In this document: positions 23,111 to 37,400 of the stretch, piece after piece
How positions within the stretch are numbered: the stretch's first letter is position 1
How the letters are laid out: each line of letters starts with the position of its first letter
From: Mytilisepta virgata
Taxonomy: Eukaryota > Mollusca > Bivalvia > Mytilida > Mytilidae
NCBI GenBank assembly: GCA_028015205.1
Contig: CM051514.1
Span: 35,480,150 to 35,544,149, forward strand
Direction: 5' to 3'
DNA length: 64,000 nt
Translations under genes and position numbers: made by a program
Notes under the pieces: generated by a model
What the model was told of the DNA's origin: nothing
Databases searched by the model: none
The model's input: only the letters and a program-made list of their open reading frames with translations

Positions 23111-25319
23111 ATTTTAAAATGATGTGGTGATTTGGAGATCATGAAAACAAACTTTGATTAATTTCCTTGAAATACACAATTTTTCAATAATTTTTTTATA
23201 AAAATTTTTGATACAGAATTCTTAAGTCTCTTTGAACCAAGTAGTATTTCACAGTGTGGTTGTTTGTTAATGATTACAAGTAAAATAAAATAATAAGGAA
23301 ACTAAGAATCAGATGAGGAGATATAGGCTCTAGGAGGTATTCTTGGTAATTAATGTTAAATGTATACATGTATGTACCTGTTTTATTTGGATTCTTGTTT
23401 ATAAGTAATTATAGGATTCATCATTCTCCCTAGAAATTTTTAATTTATTTATTACAATAAATCACAATTATACCCATAAGGGTTGATAGCATTGTGGTAG
23501 AAAAAGGTAACAGATAACTGCATCAAAATACAAAATTTGGTACATTGGGCAAAATAAATAGCACAATGGTGAAAAATTATAGCACAGTAGCACCACTGTG
23601 TCCTATACCCAGGGGTATATAAGCCTGGCGAGAACACAGCAATTACAAGAAAAAAGTTCCTACAGACTTTTTAATATTCATACAAACAACTGCATCATCG
23701 TGATTATAACATGCAGATTGTAATGAAGAAAATGTTACAATTTTAATTTCCTTCTGCTCTTGGTAGTGGAATTTTAATCAATACCAGTCTATGGGGTTCT
23801 TTCATATTTAATTTTTTGTGATTAGGTTAATACGATATTATCATATTATCGCCATATATGACATTTTTTCTTAACCTCAGATAAATACAATGGATTTACA
23901 TGTTTTCTAATTTAAAGATACATATGTACATGTATGCATAAAGACTAAAGTTAAACTGTGTTGTCTTATCCACCCAAAAGACCCCCCTGATAAACATCTG
24001 TTACCTAACTTATAATAATGTTGCATAACCATTACTTTGGAAAATTTGAACAACCCATAAAATAGAAACTTTAATATACATGTACCTTCATAAAACTCTG
24101 TATATTTAATGGGTTTTATAATTTATTTTTTCTTGAAGATAGGGGAACTGTGAAGTGAGTATTAAGGTCTGTATTGTTTGTGAGGATCAAAATCAAACTG
24201 TAAACATGGTAAAGAAAACAATTAAAATGAAACAGTGGTTTTATTAAATGTTACATCACTTAACAAAACTTCAAACTAAGGAAGTTTTAAATGTTTAAGT
24301 GCACTTAGGTGGAGAATTGTTACGTACATGTATATGTAACAACAGGTCCTTAGACATGTTAAACTACTGTTAAAATTGTGGGTTATCAGTGATAGAGCAG
24401 AATCTGTTCTTAGAGCTGAATTGCCTATCGCATATTATTTGTAAGAATCATGCCCACTATACTTCACATTGGTAGAAGTATGTGTGTTTAAGGATGATCG
24501 CTGGTTTAATAGGAAATAAATAGGATTTGAAATAGGTGTTTTATTTTGAGAGAACATATGAATAGTAATCAAATAAGCAAGAAAAAAATATAGGTTCATG
24601 TGCTCATTTTAGAACTATAAGGCCTTGAAAATTTGCAGTAAATGGGTTTTCTCTGGATATTTCATTGTCTTTGCATTGACAACTTCAGTCTCTCAAAGAT
24701 GTATGAAAAATAAAAAGGATTTCATAAAATTTTGTCAAATACCATTTTAAGATATATATGATTGAATTATAAAAGAAAAGGTGGGGTTCATAGGCAAAAA
24801 ATTTCATGTTTAAGAAATGGATAAAACCCGAGGATTACGAAAATCTGACAAAAAGACCAAAAATGACCAGCGAGCATCCTTAATATATTTACCCGCTAGC
24901 CTGAAGCTGAAGTTTAGTAAAATTTTCTTTACTAGAACAGATGATATACATGTGCATATATCAATAGACTAATTATAAGCTACTTAACTTTCATCTTTTC
25001 AATCTAGTTATTTTTATTTTGGTCAGGTAAAATAGATATTTATTGTACCCCAACTAGCCCAAAGTCGCAAATATCTTGTGCATGAAAATTGCTATTAGCA
25101 CAGACTGTTGGTGTACAATTGTATGTATACATGTACAATGTACATTGTACAAATGTATGTAGTTACATTACAAATTTTAATGAAAGCAGTCATACTAAAA
25201 CATCAAGTCATTAACTGAGTTACATGCTTTAGTTGTGCTGTCACAGTTTTAGTTTCTGATAAATAATTTAATATTTGATGTAAGGTGTCAATTGATTAAT
25301 ATTTTTCGTCTACATGTAT

Positions 25320-25395
25320 CTTGCCGTGATATTGGCTGCAATATCGCCAGCTCGGCGTTAAAAAATATTTGATCAATCAATCAATCTACATGTAC
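25320..25395 (-). repeat. Inverted fragment of the GATTGATT SINE-like repeat
   Basis: TTGCCGTGATATTGGCTGCA, then GCGATATTGCAGCC in reverse, and a tail of ATCAATCAATCAATC. It carries the same GGCAATATCG/CTGCAGCC core as 13515-13535, on the other strand. Confidence 0.5.
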
Positions 25396-25536
25396 ATGTA
25401 TCATCGACTAATTTTTTTTCTACTATGACGTCATAAAGGGAATCCCTACATTTTAAACGTTAAAACAATCTTTGGAATTAAATAATAAGGATTAACTGTA
25501 ATTTTGATTTAAGTCTATTCGAAATAACTTCAGTAC

Positions 25537-25660
25537 ATGTGATGCCAGTATGCATGACGTTACTTAGTGCTCACCATGTGATGCCAGTATGCATGACATT
25601 ACTTAGTGCTCACCATGTGATGCCAGTATGCATGACGTTACTTAGTGCTCACCATGTGAT
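25537..25660. repeat. 39-bp tandem repeat, three copies
   Basis: The unit ATGTGATGCCAGTATGCATG, then ACGTTACTTAGTGCTCACC is repeated three times nearly perfectly (one G/A change in the middle copy), with the start of a fourth at 25654. It lies in ORMDL intron 1. Confidence 0.9.
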
Positions 25661-28248
25661 GGAAGATATTTCTTCATAGACTGAAAAAAAATTACAGCCA
25701 GCCCTTTAATATTTTACTTTGGGCTTTTTAAAACTAGAAGTAAAATTTAGTCCCTACATATGGACATAAATGTTTTAACTCAGGTTTTGCAGTGGCAGTG
25801 TGTTTTTGTTCATGCCAGTTGTAAACAGTTTCTTCCACTCAAGTAAAATTGGAATTAAGCATACATGTATATTTCCAATGTGTTGATTTGTCTACAGTTT
25901 CTTTTACTCAGAGAAATTGGAACTAAGCATACGATTCTCCTGGGAGTATTGTTACACCTTATTCATACTAATATGGTTAACAGTATTGAATGTTCAAGGC
26001 TGTTCCCAAGTCGGTCATTATTGAAAAAATCTATTATCAGAAAACTTTCTGTCGGGATCATTCACTAGTAAAGCCAGTGTAAATCATCAGATTTAATAAG
26101 GCCAGATTATTGATTCATACTCTTGGTAGTAACATTTACATGAATAAAAAACAATTCTTGAAAATCTTTATTTCTCAGAGGCTACTTCATACTTTGTTTA
26201 TGTTACCTTAACATTGAGCTGAACTATTTAGAATTTTTGCATTTGAAAAATATAGTTTAGTTTGATGGAAAATTAACTGGAAATATTGACAAAAAAAAAA
26301 AAAAAATAGGATAATACATTTTACTACAAAACAATTACGTTTTGTCAATTTTATTTATTTTAGAAATTATTGATAGACAGACAGTTTAACAATTCAGCTG
26401 GTTTTCTGATGGAACACAATCATAGAAAATTAAGTGAAGTCTCATTAAATGGCTGATTACATTTCCTTGTCTGATAATTAATTTGTGAATGCAACATTAA
26501 ATTCAGTCACAACTGTTTCTGTTACTTTGTAAATGATGAGGTAAGGAATTTGGGTACTTCAAAAACAGGATAGGAGGTCTAAGGACCAGAGGAAAATTTG
26601 GAGTAAATTGAATCTTGCAGTTATATTGGTCAAAATAAATATTTATTTGATTCTTTAGAAATTAAAGTCTTATAAGTAATGAAATGTACTATTGCTGTCT
26701 CTGAAAGTATGTCTCATACTGAATTTACCAAAACATAACTAGGGTGTAACAGTTTCTTACACCAGTGAAATATAGCCCCATCTTTCATATTGGGTTAATG
26801 TACATTTATATAACCTATTCCTTCAATGAACTATGATTTTTCCTGTGTAGGAAAATATCACCATGCGTTAAGGGACATTGGATTAAAAAAATGTTTGATT
26901 GGATAATTGTCCACATGACCATATATCTAAGGAATGTCTTACATGTATGGAAAATATTAAATTACAATAAAAGATGAAAAAATGAAGATTCATGTCATCC
27001 GTAATTCTTTCTTAAGACATTGTTGCTTAGAGTTCTTGTAATAATGTCCTAGAGCAATAATAATTTATCAGTACAGGTATCTTGGATCAGTGTTCTTTTT
27101 AGGTCAGTATGGTACAAAAAATTAAAGATTTTTAGCACCTTTCTGTCAAAGGGCAAGATTTGTTTGTGTCTTTATTCTATGTTGGAATTTTGTACCTAAA
27201 TTTTTATAGTATGGCTTTTTATACATAAAATTGTAAAACTTAGGTCAATGTAAAGTTTTTAAAAATTGAATTTTGTTAATTTTTGTGCCGTCAAAATTTT
27301 CTGGGGAGAGCACTGTGGATGGTAACAAAGGACAAAAGTTAAAGGTCATCTGATCTTGATTCTTGTTTTACATGTACATAGCAGTGCTATGTACAATTAT
27401 TTGTAAGCATGTTTATGTATGTTTAATTATGCTGGATTAAAAAAGAACTAAAACACCAAAGTCTGTAGGCTGTCTGTATAAATATTCTTATACATCCACT
27501 TCTTATTATGATCCATTTTTAACTGGATTTTAATATATAAAATATCTTGTCATTATTACTTAGGCAATGTACATGAGCTGGCGAACATTCAGAACATTGA
27601 TACAGGAAAATCCAATTCAATTTGACACTTCTTTTCTTGTTCATTAGATACAGTATTGATGTATTCTGGCAGATACTAATCAAGCTTATTGAAAAGTATC
27701 AGATGTTTTCAATAGTTTATTTTAAGATTAATTTGGTTTCTGCTTCAGTCATATGTAAAGTACCTGTAATTGTATGTTTTATAATTAGTACAGGTTATGT
27801 TGATAGGAAAAAACATTGATTAACATTTTGTTTATTTTTTTAATGTTCATGATGTTCCACATTTTCAGTAGGACATGATACAATTGTAATATATTTTAAT
27901 TAAATTTCTCAAAATTGTATTCATAAAGTGTAGAAACATACATGTACATTTATATATTCAGTTTAAGGTTTTCTGTCAGATCAATATTGAATCATAATGT
28001 GTAATATTATACTGTACTGTTTTATCTCAGTAAAATGGTCAGCTTAAATGACCAGATATTGAATTATTTTTAAATTTTATATCAGTCTGAAGACTACAGA
28101 AAAAAACTTATGGTATTGTTCAGTCAAACAGGTGAATTTAGTGTATTCTTTTTATTCCACTTTTAAAATGATTTAATTATATTCTTTGAATTCTGAGTCA
28201 GATAATTTGATTTATACCTGTATAACTTATTTGCATGTCTAATTTCAG

Positions 28249-28432
28249 TTAAACAGTCATGAATATTGGAACAGCAACAAGCGAAGAAAATCCAACACAT
28301 GTCTACTTTGGTACACGAGGCTTCTGGATTACATATACCATAATTCTTCTGTTTTGTCATCTTTTGTTATTGAGTATGCCATTTTTTTCCGTGGCTGTGG
28401 CATGGACAGTGACATGTGTAATCCACAGTGTG
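28249..28432 (+). CDS. ORMDL: ORMDL exon with the start codon
   Basis: Acceptor AG at 28247-28248, 10 nt of leader, ATG at 28259, 58 codons to donor GTAAGT at 28433, phase 0. It encodes the N-terminus and the first two hydrophobic segments, ending [10 protein letters not shown]. The open frame continues into the intron to 28510, but the donor and family alignment end it here. Confidence 0.93.
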
Positions 28433-31400
28433 GTAAGTGTAATTTTATCAGGCTTAGCATGGATGGTACGTGTAGGTAACATAAAATCGTTGTGGTATAA
28501 AAGGTTCTAATAAGAGATTACAATAGAAAGATCAGGAAAGTCTTTAGACAAATTTTTAGAAATTCATGTTTTTTTCTGTAAGTGGACAACAACCAATTAC
28601 AGTAGAAGACCAAGAATTTTAGAAATTACGTGTACTTCCAATAAATATGGATCTTTTTTTTCCATAAACAAAGTTTTTAGGCATTTTTATGTTCTATTCT
28701 CCAAATAGATTGTATAAAAGAGAAAATAATGCAATATTTGATTAGTCAATAAGCACTATAGCACATGCACAGTTAGTACAAACTAATCATCCCCGAGGCC
28801 CTCGTTTAAAAAGCACAAAAAACACTACAAAATTATACACAATATTGTCAATATAATTGCAATGTACAATATATTTAGGAAAATACACAAAATTGAGACT
28901 TATATGTATTGTTTATTTAACAAATAAACCTTTAGATTTTGTTTAAAAGTACCAAAACTTTTAATCTTTTGCACTGAGCATGGTTATATTGAGCAGAATG
29001 CCCATACCAGAGCAGATTTTTATATTTCAAGATTTTTAAGCTGACAATGTTATGATTCCAATGAGTCAGATAGTTTTTCTCAGTTCATTTGATCAAAACA
29101 AGAAGAAGAAAATACTTGACATTGAAGATTTAGTAAATTTGTTTTGTCTTTTGTGATAAATAGAATGCAGTGTCATAAACTTTTACTTCATCATGTTCAT
29201 ATATGAAGAGGGTGGTACAGTGTTAATTTCGTGCAAGGTTTTTGGCAGTTTTCATTTCTCATGTAACCGAGCTGATAGGTCGTTATTCAGCGTATTTCAT
29301 GCAAATTGAGAAAAATGCAGCCTGCAGGTCAAATTTTCGTTTATCATTCATCGTGAATTACATTTTTATTTCTCATTCACACATGTTCATATCCCCCATG
29401 TACACAAAATGTACGACCCTCTGTTAAATAATGTGGGAGATCAAAAAACTTAGCAGGAAAATAACATGTTATTGTTTTAGACACTTGTTGAGAAAAAGGT
29501 GTCCATAGGAAGGGAAATTTGTTAAAATTTTTAATTCATGTACTAAAGAACAGGAAAAACAGTCATGGGGAAATGTTTTAGGAATATTTCTTGGAAAATA
29601 AATTTGTTTAAGGAAGTCATAAAAACTACTTCATAAAGCTTTTAACATACATGTACATTTGTACTGATGTCACTATGACATATTTTGCATGTAATTTTTA
29701 GTTACTTCCCATGCTTCAAAAATAACACAGTAATTTTAGCTATCAAATGTAGGCAGTCATAATTTGTACTGTACATGTATGTAGTGAAATACCTTATACT
29801 GTACATGTATATAGTGAAATACCTTATACTGTACATGTATATAGTGAAATACCTTATACTGTACATGTATATAGTGAAATACCTTATACTGTACATGTAT
29901 ATAGTGAAATGCCTTATACTGTACATGTATATAGTGAAATACCTTATACTGTACATGTATATAGTGAAATACCTTATACTGTGCATGTATATAGTGAAAT
30001 ACCTTATACTGTACATGTATATAGTGAAATACCTTATACTGTGCATGTATATAGTGAAATGCCTTATACTGTACATGTATATAGTGAAATACCTTATACT
30101 GTTCATGTACATATACAAACAGCCAATGTTCAGTCAACATTATTTTTTTGGATCAGTGCTCCTGAGACAAATGACATATCTGTGTCCACACTTTCTGGAA
30201 ATGTTTTATTTCCATTTTAACTAGAAATTAGCTAGTTCATGTACTGCAAATGGGCGGGCAGATTCCTGGGCGATTGGGCCAGCACTGGCAGATGCTTTTA
30301 ATGAGACAGCCTCTGGTTTTTTTAACAGGAAAAATATTTTACATTAGATTTTAACATTTAACAATGCAATATTCAGAAAAAACTTTCTGAAAACTTTATA
30401 CATGACATATTTTAAATACTGTTATTATAATAATTAAATCTCTAGTACAAAGTTTAATACATGGACTCTGTTACATGTATGTAATCCCTCATTGTTAGAT
30501 AATCATTATTAAGTGTCTTTGTATATCTCTGTCATATAGAAAATAATAACCCTGGTTTTACAAGATCTTTTATCATTTTATTATGTAATGATAAAGGTAT
30601 TTTGACATTTATGGAGGATATTATTTATAATTAATATGCTTGATCATGAATTACAGTCCTAGTTCAACTGGTGTTCTTATCCAGCATAGAAAATTATGAA
30701 CTTTTATGTGTTGGGTTAAATATTATTACAGATGATGAAGGGTCTATTATTATATCCCCCCACAAACAGTTTTGGGGGTAATATAGGAATCACACTGTCT
30801 GTCCTCCTGTCTGTCCATATGTCTTGTAAGTGCAACTCCTCTAAACCGTTCAATGGATTTTGTTGAAACTGCCGACTGCTTGCAAAGGGAGATAATTCAA
30901 CATAAGAGGGTTTTACATGTTTAAAGCTTGTTAGCGCAACTTCTCCTAAACCCTTACACTCCTAAAATGTCCAGTGGATTTTGATGAATAGTTGGGCATC
31001 ATATGTAGATGTGCATGAAGCAAGATAATTATCCATAATGCTTGTAAAGGGAGATAATCCAATTTAAGGTTTAAAGCTTGTAAGCGCAACTCCTCCTAAA
31101 ACGTTCAATGGATTTTGATGAATATTTATATGAAGGTTGGGCATCTTATGTAGATGTGCATGAAGCAAGATAATTATCCCTAATGCTTGCAAAGGGAGAT
31201 AATCCAATTTAAGGTTTTTACATGTTTAAAGCTTGTAAGCGCAACTCCTCCTAATCCGTTCAATGGATTTTGATGAAACTTTATATGAAGGTTTGGCATC
31301 TTATGTAGATGTGGATGAAGCAAGATAATTATCGCCGGATGTTTGCAAAGGGTTCAATCCATCTTAATGGTTGTAAGCGCAACTCATAAAATGTTCAATG

Positions 31401-34400
31401 GATTCTGATGAATATTTATATGAAGGTTGGGAATCATATGTAGATGTGCATGAAGCAAGATTATTATCCCTAATGCTTGCAAAGGGAAATAATCCAATTT
31501 AAGATTTTTACATGTTTAAAGCTTGGAAGCGCAACTCCTAAACCCTTCAATGGATTTTGAAACTAAGCACATTCATTAAAACCCATAAGGGAGGGTATTA
31601 TTTTTTATCCACATGCTTTTGGTACAAAATATATAGAAAGAACCTTGCCTTCCATTGTTATGCAAGTTCATATGGTAGGCACCCCATCAACCAGTAACTG
31701 GTACAGACCCCATGAAGTACAGATATCCCATTCTGTTTACCAGCTGATTCATTATTGGTTTGTCTCTTGTGAAATCTTTTTAAAATGCAACCAGCATATA
31801 TAAAATTTGCATTGTGATTATTAAGTATGGATTTGTATTATTGAAGTTCAGTCCATTTCTTGTGTTTAAACTGAAAGAGAAACTCATACCCAGTCCAAAA
31901 AATGTAAGGAATATTAAATTAATGTTTTTTTTTGCCTCTAGCACATACACTTGAAGTTAGTTGCTGCAGTGATTGAGTGGTCTACAGATAGTAATTAATG
32001 ATCACAAACTTATTAGTTATGAGGTTATGAGTTTGAACCCAATTTTTGGTGAATTATCTGTACTTCCTAGCTTAATTGACAAGGATTGTAAAATCTCTTT
32101 GTCCTAGGTTTGTGGTTGTCCAATACTAACTACAGGTCTCCATGATTAATTGACAAGAAATTTGTCAGTCTGGCTTACATAAAACAATACTAACTGGTGT
32201 CCACAATGTGGTCCGAGCCTTAATTGACAAGGATTAATACTCTTTCTATTGTATGTTGGTGGTTCTCCTGCTTACTCCATCAATTCAAACAGGCCTCAAC
32301 AATACATGTACATTCCCAGCCTTAACTGACAAGGATTGTCATCAGTCTTTCTGCCATAGGTTGGTTGTTCTCCTGCTTACTCCACCAATTCGCACTGGCC
32401 TCAGTGATACATTCCAAGCCTTTATTGACAAGGATTGTCAGTGTGGTTCTCTGGCTTTCTCCACCAGTGCTACCTAGTCTCCACAATGTGGTCCATGCCT
32501 TAATTGATAAGGATTGTCAGTCTTTCTGTTTAATGTTGGTGGTTCTTCCTGGTCTCTCAAGCATCCTACAAAAATAAAACATTGTGTCATATAAACATGG
32601 TACAGAAGGTGTAAAATCCCAATGAACCACCTATCCTCTAATAGTTCTGCCATCTATATGCTGTTGTGTAAAATTTTACTCCTTTGTTTTTATGCCCCGC
32701 CACGAATGTGGCTGGGGCATATAGATTTACCCATGTCTCATGTGTCTGTCCGTATGTCCATATGTCTCGATTCGGTTAAGTTTTGTGTTAAGCTCCATTT
32801 CTCGGAAACCTATAGTAATATATCAATGATATTTCACCACTACACTCCTCTTGTATAGTACAACACAGTTCAGCAAAACTTGGTTCGCTATGGCCTACAT
32901 TTCATGCTTCAGTGACTTTGGTTAAGTTTTGCGTTTAGGTTCATTTCTCAGAAACCTATAGTAATATATCAATGATATTTCACCACTACAGTCATCTTAT
33001 ATAGTACAACGCAGTTCAGCAACACCTATATTGTTTTTAGGGCGGGGATCCGTTTCTTATAGACACATTTTCTAGTTTATATCATGTACCAGTATATTAT
33101 TATATCATTATCAATATAATTATGTTATAATTTATTAATGTTGACAGATTAATTTGAAGAATGATCATCTGTGACATAAGTTTGAATAGTGCACTTAAAT
33201 ACATTTATTACAGTATTATATGGTGAACTTAATTCCTGTTTGTTTATATCCTTACTGTGAATACGGTCTCTCTATGGCCCTTAACTGGCAATATAAAATA
33301 TTCTCATCCTGAACATGTTCAATTACTGGTGTAAAATTTTGTACATTAATCTCTCATCACTATCTTTTATGATTAATGTTGTTTAAAAAAATATTTAAGT
33401 TGATTGACTGAATAAAAAGATACATTTTTATTGCATGATTTAATCATATATTTTGTGTTAATCTCAGATTATTTTAAACCTGTCTCACGACCTTATGTCT
33501 AATGTTTCCTTAAATTTTAATGCAAAAACATGTATATACAAGACATGAATAGGCAACATAAAAGTTCTTCTGTACATATGCTCTTTCAATATCACAATAA
33601 TAAGAGTAGCTGGTATTATTTTACAGTACTTTTAACTTTTTATGAGCTGTAGAAAGTCAAACTTTTTCAAATGTATAGTTTAAAACCTAACTTTAAAATC
33701 AATATAAGATATTGTCATGGCCATAATATAGATTTGTTGAATTAAAGATGTTTTTAATAGGATCTCATATTATACAGATGTTTGTTATTAACATCAAAGA
33801 TAATCAGAGGTTTTTTATATATATCATGTTTTTCAAGCACAGTAGAACTGATTGGACTGTAATGATTTTTTGTTTTCTATATCAGTCAAAACAAATTAAT
33901 ATCACATCTGAAGAGAAAAGTATTATACATTGTATCAGAAATTGTAATATTGTTGAATGTATGGAAAATTAATTTAATTTAGCCTGTAAGATCTTGTGTG
34001 GGAAGTTTGGAACCTGCTAAATTGATTAAGCCAAGCTTCTAACACATTATAAACATTCTGTGATTGATGCACAGTATGAACCCATTTCAGAAACCTATTT
34101 CTCATTAGTGGTGCTAAAGACCAAATTGGTAGAAACAACAAGCCAAAAGCTATAGAGCAGTTTCAAAATTTTCATAAAAGTTCAAAGTATTTTTGGCAAA
34201 GTTGTGAATTAACTTGTAGAATTGAATAGGAAATTGAAAGCATAAAAAATCAACATTATACATGTTTAGACACAATTTTAATAATCAAGCACATAAAGTT
34301 CAAGTAGTGCCATAATTTGAAATGAAATATAAAACCTTATTAGTGCATTTAATATAAATTAAAATTGGCATTTAGTAATGAAACCAACAGACGGAAATGT

Positions 34401-37400
34401 ATTATGTTGTAAAAATCTTGACACATTTAATGCTACTCTAAAGTTTTGTTGTGGAACAAATTTTTCACAATCTTACTTAAGTGAGGGTTTTCACAGGTCC
34501 TTGAAAGTACTTAAATTCTGCAAAAGTTCCTTGAATTTGAAAAATAAAATTTTATTTAAAAGGAATATTTGTTTGAATGGGTTTTTCGTTCACATGTAAC
34601 TCTTCTCATGATTTTCGTACTTACATGCTATTTTAAAATACAGGAATTTCTAGTTACCTGTGACCAGACCTTATCCCTAACGATTTTAAGCACTCGCGAT
34701 CTGATTGAAATTTACACATGCAGAATATGTCTTTAAAGCGAGATTCCATTTTCATTTGAAGTTTTAAGTACAAATATAGACAGGCAAAGGAATGTAAAGT
34801 TAATAAATCAACTACCCAAAATTTTGACCATATTAAATCAAATATGATGTATATTTAATCACACACCTGCATGGTTGACCTGGTCGTGAAAGTTGAGGTC
34901 CTTGGAAAATGTAAATTTCGCTTTGAAAGTACATGTAAAAAGGATGAAAAAAGTGTACGAACCCTGATCTTAGTACCTTAATCAATTTTAATCATCTTAT
35001 TACTCGTCTTTCAGATGCGTTTAGCTAAGTCATTACTAAAACATTATGAATTTACCTGATTCTTCCTGGGAAACAAAAACACTTCTAAAGAATTTTGAGT
35101 ATAAAAGAGAGGTAACTCTTCTTAAGAGACTTTATCACATTTTATTCCTTTATTGTATCAAATATGCACAAAATGCATGAAAATATTTTAAACAGTTAAC
35201 AAATTTTAGGATAAATTTGAATTAACTTATTTCAAATTTTTTATATTTTTAACTTTTGTCTATTGAAAATTCCCAAATTTGGTAAAATGTTCATGTTTTA
35301 TTGGATGACTTTTATCATTACATGTATAACATTTAGACTTTCAAAAGCAAAAAAAAAATCCATTCCATGAATTCAGGGTTCCAGATTGTAAAATACCGCC
35401 TCAGTGGTCTCGTGGTAGCATGCTTGCCTTGAGCACCTAATGGCTGCCCCCGGACATTAAACAATAATTCCATACATGCCAATGCTCCAGATTTCTCCCG
35501 GAACCTCCGTAAATTTGACCCCATTATGGGGCTACCGGGTGGACTGTAATATTCACCGGGATTTCTGAATTTCCCAGGGATTTTTTCAGTGCTTATACCT
35601 ATAATAATGTAAGATAGACAAAATCCCTTCTCTCTATGAAGACACCAATTCATAAGACACCACAAGGTCTTCATGACAGTAGATATCCATATGTATTTAC
35701 ATCTTGTGTTTTCATTACTGCTGTTCCAGTCAAAATATCAAGAATTAAGATAATAATTTACATCAAAATAAAATAATATTCATAAACATTTATTCACATT
35801 TTTGCACTCTGGAAACAGCTTCCAAATACCTTAAAATCGTTTTCGGTTGGTGGGCTTTGCTCTGGATCCACTAGTACTGGGGACCTTGAGGGGTCCCTAG
35901 ACCCCTTGCCGATTTTATCAGGGATTCTAGCAAAAGTATGTTGGCAAGTATGTAATTCATCCATCCATCTAGACTGTAAATGAAACTTGAGGTCAGAATT
36001 ATGGCAAGTCAAAACAAAAACATTAAGTGCCCATGCATGCACACAAAAAGCATAGTTATATGATTATAAAGGAGATGCATGTACTTATTTGTTTTTTGTA
36101 AGTTAATTGTGAAAGATGTTTTTCTATTATGTTAAGTATTTCACATTATGTAATACCAATAAAATATTATGTAATTTGCAGATGTCTGCAGTTTGTTCTA
36201 TTTATCCTTTGGTTTTTAAATAGATGAGAGTTGGAAGTAAATATATTTTGAAAGAAAAAAATAAATAGAGCTTTACTTAGATTGTAATCCATAGAACAAA
36301 TAGGCATTTATTTATATTGTTTTTAGCTCACCTGACTCAAAGGGTCAAGTGAGCTTTTCTCATCACTCATCCGTCGTCTGTTAACTTTTACAAAAATCTT
36401 CTCCTCTGAAACTACTGGGCCAAACTTCATTTGGGGTATCTAGTTTAAAAAAATGGGTCCGACCACCCCGCCTGCCAACCAACATGGCAGACATGGCTAA
36501 AAATAGAACATAAGGGTAAACTGCAGTTTTTGTCTTATATCTCAAAAACTAAAGCAATTAGAGCAAAACTGACGGGGTAAAAATGTTCATCAGGTCAAGA
36601 TCTACCTGCCATGAAATTTTCAGACGAATCGGTCAACCCTTATTGTTGGGTTATTGCCCCTGAATTGTTAATTGTAAGGAAATTTTGCAGTTTTCGGTTA
36701 TTATCTTGAATATTATTATAGATAAAGACAAATTGTAAACAGCAAAAATGTTCAACAAAGTAAGATCTACAAATAGGTCAACATGACCAAAATCATTGAT
36801 TGACCCCTTATAGCAGTTTTTGCCCTTTTTATCCAGTGTAAACTTTCCTTTAAAGATCTTTTCCTCTCAAACTACTTGGCCAATTGAGACCAAACTTTGG
36901 TGAAATGGTCCTTGGGTGGCCCCCTTCCAAAATTATGTCTGGCATCCACGACTTCCAACTGACATGGGTGCTGTTACTAAAAATAGAAAAAAAGGGGGTG
37001 AATTTCAAAAATCTTCTTATATGAAACTACAAGGCCAGTTGGAACCAAAGTTGGCAGTAATGGTTCTTAGGAGATTCTCTTTCAGAAATATGTCCAATGA
37101 CCCATACTGTTAACAAAGATGGCCGCCACAGCCGAACTTAGTTTAACATAGGGCCCTATGGCAAAATTCATTGAAAAATCTTCTTGTCTTAAACCACTTG
37201 ACCAATTGGAACCAGACTTGGCAGCAATGGTCCTTAGATGGTCCTCTTACAGAGGTATGTCCGATGACCTGGACTGTCAACCAAGATGGCCGCCACAACT
37301 GAACTTAGTTTAACATAGGGCCCTATAGGAAAATTCATTGAAAAATCTTTTTGTCTGAAACCAGTTGACATATTGGAGCAGGACCTGGCAGCATTGGTCC

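Larger units (their letters stand above)
20892..28248 (+). other. ORMDL intron 1 (if the first exon ends at 20891)
   Basis: Mostly unique AT-rich DNA with LINE tails (22285-23110), a SINE-like piece (25320) and a 39-bp triplication. Around 21255-21370 a stretch with GGGTACCCATAAAACCGG and TTTAACCCCACCACTG resembles a dispersed mollusc repeat. I see no coding exon here; the short open frames at 20690, 21379, 25865 and 27622 have no recognisable similarity. Confidence 0.5.

Noticed and set aside
29767..30105. Possible CRISPR array (30-bp repeat)
   Set aside because: Repeats are contiguous without spacers, and the sequence is from a eukaryotic nuclear genome.
29702..30224. Four overlapping open frames of 103-149 codons on both strands
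   Set aside because: They are produced by a 30-bp head-to-tail minisatellite; translation gives the same decapeptide over and over in each frame and no family is recognisable.
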